In this document: positions 6,388 through 8,085 of the stretch, piece by piece | How positions within the stretch are numbered: the stretch's first letter is position 1 | How the letters are laid out: every line of letters starts with the position of its first letter | Source: Propionibacterium sp. | Lineage (GTDB): Bacteria; Actinomycetota; Actinomycetes; Actinomycetales; Actinomycetaceae | Reading direction: 5' to 3' | Assembly (NCBI GenBank): GCA_030460725.1 | Contig: JAKECL010000060.1 | Span: forward strand, 1-8,085 | Length of the DNA: 8,085 nucleotides | Notes under the pieces: generated by a model | What the model was told of the DNA's origin: nothing | Databases searched by the model: none | What the model saw: the letters and a program-made list of their open reading frames with translations, nothing else | Program-made: the position numbers and the translations under genes

Positions 6388-6395
6388 AGGAGGAG
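6388..6395 (+). promoter_or_regulatory. Strong Shine-Dalgarno site of the DUF7218/Rho-N-like gene
   Basis: AGGAGGAG lies just before the ATG at 6398, with 4 nt between the core AGGAGG and the ATG. It fixes the start of the small gene and contrasts with the three upstream genes, whose chosen starts lack such a site. Confidence 0.75.
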
Positions 6396-6397
6396 CC

Positions 6398-6673
6398 ATG
6401 CCCGCGCGCGACCCCGACCCCGGCCCCGGCGTCAAGGACCCGGAACTCTACGAGGCACTGCGTTCCGAGGGGAACTCGAAGGAGAAGTCTGCCCGCATCG
6501 CCAATGCCGCTGCCCGCTCGGGGCGCTCAGCGGTGGGCAGACGCGGGGGTGAGGCCCAGGCCTACGAGGACTGGACGGTGGCGCAGCTGCGTCGACGTGC
6601 AGCCGAGATCGGCATCGAAGGCCGTTCCTCCATGCGCAAGGCGGAACTCATCCGAGCCCTGCGCTCCCACTGA
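6398..6673 (+). CDS. Small DUF7218 / Rho termination factor N-terminal-like protein
   Basis: A 91-residue, highly charged, soluble protein with no membrane segment. Residues about 12-42 (VKDPELYEALRSEGNSKEKS followed by ARIANAAA) match the conserved block I recognise from DUF7218-type actinobacterial proteins. Residues about 57-89 (DWTVAQLRRRAAEIGIEG, then MRKAELIRALR) form the helix-loop-helix typical of Rho-N/SAP-like modules, which bind nucleic acid in better-known proteins. A Gly/Arg/Ser linker joins the two. The start is secure because of the AGGAGGAG site. The gene stands alone between der and the convergent marC, and its last 26 bp overlap the marC 3' end. Direct evidence of function is lacking: nucleic-acid binding is inferred from the Rho-N-like half, and it is not a complete Rho factor because the ATPase part is absent. 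Confidence 0.85.
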   Translation: MPARDPDPGPGVKDPELYEALRSEGNSKEKSARIANAAARSGRSAVGRRGGEAQAYEDWTVAQLRRRAAEIGIEGRSSMRKAELIRALRSH

Positions 6674-7301
6674 GAGCTGCCCCGCCCACCCCCAGGGCCT
6701 GGACACCGTGGACGACGAGTTCCACCCCGATGACCAGGATCAGGAAGCCCATCACCCGTGTCAGGGCACCTGTCCCCGTGGGGCCGAGCCTGTCCACCAC
6801 GGGGGTCGCCCACCTCAGACAGAGCCCGACCAGCAGCGCAATCACGAGGATCCCGAGCACGATGCCGATCCGTGCCTGCACGCCGGGATGACGTGCAGCC
6901 AGGGCGATGACCACGCCGATGGACCCCGGCCCGGCAATGAGGGGCAGTGCCATCGGTGAGAAGGCGATGTCGGTCTTCATCGCAGCGTGCTGCTGTTCCG
7001 GGGGGCTGATGGGGGTTGCGGGGACGAGCATCCGGAACCCTGCGTGCCCCACCACGATGCCGCCTGCGATCTGCAGGGAGGGCAGGGAGACACCCAAGGC
7101 GTTGAGCAGCAGCGTGCCCACCAGGGCAGAGACCACCAGCACTGCTGCGACGTCCAGGGCCGTGCGCCAGGCCTGCGAGCGCACACGCGCAGGGCCCTGA
7201 CCGGCGGTGAGGACGGCGAAGGTGGCAACCGCACCCGGAGGGTTCGTCAGAGGGAGTAGGGCCGACACCGTTGCCACCATGACACCGAGGAGCGCGGTCA
7301 T
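6648..7301 (-). CDS. MarC family integral membrane protein
   Basis: Inner-membrane protein of 217 residues with about six hydrophobic segments (roughly 2-30, 49-70, 73-92, 113-137, 145-163 and 178-203). Family marks include the early PLTNPPGAVATF, the central FSPMALPLIAGPGSIG (114-129) and the late TRVMGFLILVIGVELVVHGV (181-200). MarC proteins were once linked to multiple antibiotic resistance, but that role was not upheld in E. coli and the substrate is unknown; they are sometimes described as NAAT-family transporters. The ATG at 7301 is chosen because its ATGA overlaps the TGA of the upstream DedA gene by 4 nt, implying translational coupling. An AGAGG stretch directly abuts the ATG, too close for an ordinary Shine-Dalgarno. 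The frame stays open upstream but that part is charged and unlike MarC. The 3' end runs 26 bp into the convergent DUF7218 gene. Confidence 0.92.
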   Translation of the reverse strand: MTALLGVMVATVSALLPLTNPPGAVATFAVLTAGQGPARVRSQAWRTALDVAAVLVVSALVGTLLLNALGVSLPSLQIAGGIVVGHAGFRMLVPATPISPPEQQHAAMKTDIAFSPMALPLIAGPGSIGVVIALAARHPGVQARIGIVLGILVIALLVGLCLRWATPVVDRLGPTGTGALTRVMGFLILVIGVELVVHGVQALGVGGAALSGSAGLG

Positions 7302-8085
7302 CCTCTGGCACCGCTGCGGTCGGGATCCCCGGACACCGCCCGGTCTCTCTCCCCCTCGCACTCAGCGCGGTCAGCACCACCGTGTGGATCGGGCACCCGA
7401 CGGGCAGAGGTTCCGGCCGCCCTCGTCAGCTCGGATCCGCGCCCGACGTCGGTGCGGGGCGCGGACCTGGCCCGAGAACGCAGACGGCGCACGACGAACA
7501 CAGCGATCGCCACACCGATGGCGACCAGCACGACATCGGACACCACTCCGCTCCATCGCTCCAGGAGCGGGCGGATGGCGGGACCGAAGGCGTAGCCCAG
7601 ACCGATCCACAGGGCGTTCCAGACGCCCGAACCCACCAGGGTCCACAGACTGAAGAGCCCCACGTTCATGCGGTTGATGCCCGCGGGGATGGAGATGAAG
7701 GAGCGGACCAGCGGCACGCAGCGTCCCAGCAGCACAGCTGTGCCACCCCAACGCTGGAAGAAGGCCTCGGCACGGTCGAAGTCGCGGTACTCCAACAGCG
7801 GGAGGCGGCCCACCAGGCGTCTCGTGCGTTCGCGCCCCAGGGCGGAGCCGACGGCGTACCAGACCCAGGCACCCACCAGCGCCGCCACCGTTGCGGCCAA
7901 CCAGGCCCCCAGGGGATCCATTCGTCCCTCATAGGCCAGGAATCCCGCCGCAGGCAGCACCGCCTCGGAGGGGATGGGAGGGAGGAAGGTCTCGGCCAGC
8001 AGGGCCACTCCCACGCCGATCTCTCCCAGGGTGTCCATGAGCGAGAGCACCCACCCGATGAACCCGTCGTAGCCGGCGGAGGGGT
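7298..8085 (-). CDS. DedA family membrane protein, 5' end at or beyond the window edge
   Basis: Polytopic membrane protein of the DedA/VTT superfamily, whose members act in undecaprenyl-phosphate and phospholipid flipping, membrane homeostasis and pH or drug tolerance. Numbering from the GTG at 8050, the family marks are ETFLPPIPSEAVLPAAGFLA (20-39) and GRCVPLVRSFISIPAGINRM (109-128), the latter with conserved R110, P113, R116 and G124. Further hydrophobic segments lie at about 47-70, 131-155 and 170-188. Starts inside the window are GTG 8050 and ATG 8038. The frame, however, stays open to 8085 and reads SAGYDGFIGWVLSLMDTLGE, which looks like the genuine DedA N-terminus, so the real start is probably just outside. 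Residues about 190-250 form a hydrophilic Arg/Gly/Asp/Ala-rich tail beyond the usual DedA core. The stop overlaps the marC start (ATGA), so the two genes form an operon. The substrate cannot be read from sequence. Confidence 0.9.
   Translation of the reverse strand, partial: PSAGYDGFIGWVLSLMDTLGEIGVGVALLAETFLPPIPSEAVLPAAGFLAYEGRMDPLGAWLAATVAALVGAWVWYAVGSALGRERTRRLVGRLPLLEYRDFDRAEAFFQRWGGTAVLLGRCVPLVRSFISIPAGINRMNVGLFSLWTLVGSGVWNALWIGLGYAFGPAIRPLLERWSGVVSDVVLVAIGVAIAVFVVRRLRSRARSAPRTDVGRGSELTRAAGTSARRVPDPHGGADRAECEGERDRAVSGDPDRSGARG

Noticed and set aside
7302..7361. Twenty-codon upstream extension of marC
   Set aside because: The added residues are charged and unlike MarC N-termini, and the ATGA overlap with dedA supports the ATG at 7301.
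1..8085. Search for tRNA, rRNA, IS elements, integrases, toxin-antitoxin or defence modules
   Set aside because: No such genes or conserved RNA shapes were recognised. Coding density is high and all coding sequences are accounted for by the six listed genes.

Overview
This is a very GC-rich chromosomal window with strongly GC-biased third codon positions. It most likely comes from a high-GC Gram-positive (Actinomycetota). The clues are the actinobacterial style of PepN, the Der with a long N-terminal extension, the small DUF7218/Rho-N-like protein, and start codons placed 6-7 nt after TAnnnT -10 boxes, the arrangement of leaderless actinobacterial genes. The MurE motifs fit a lineage whose peptidoglycan has L-lysine or L-ornithine at position 3, such as an Actinomyces/Schaalia-type organism. 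That genus-level suggestion is inference.

Layout from left to right: (1) pepN on the minus strand, an M1 zinc aminopeptidase, complete. (2) A 139-bp divergent intergenic region with two facing leaderless-type promoters, a 47-bp interrupted dyad and a direct repeat. (3) murE on the plus strand, the ligase adding the third residue of the peptidoglycan stem. (4) A 122-bp spacer with a hairpin, an inverted repeat and a third leaderless-type promoter. (5) der/engA on the plus strand, the double-GTPase ribosome assembly factor. (6) A 212-bp spacer with a 26-bp-period tandem repeat, a long hairpin, and the promoter and Shine-Dalgarno site of the next gene. (7) A 91-aa DUF7218/Rho-N-like protein on the plus strand. 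(8) On the minus strand and convergent, a MarC-family membrane protein whose 3' end overlaps gene 7 by 26 bp, translationally coupled (ATGA) to (9) a DedA-family membrane protein whose 5' end runs to or off the right edge.

Most of this is housekeeping: peptide turnover, wall precursor synthesis, ribosome maturation and two polytopic membrane proteins. I see no tRNA, rRNA, CRISPR array, IS element, integrase, toxin-antitoxin or defence genes, and no convincing new multi-gene system. The parts worth a second look are regulatory and comparative: three leaderless-type promoters in a row, the symmetric dyad between pepN and murE, the hybrid substrate motifs of a stand-alone murE, the tandem repeat after der, and the DedA-MarC coupled pair.
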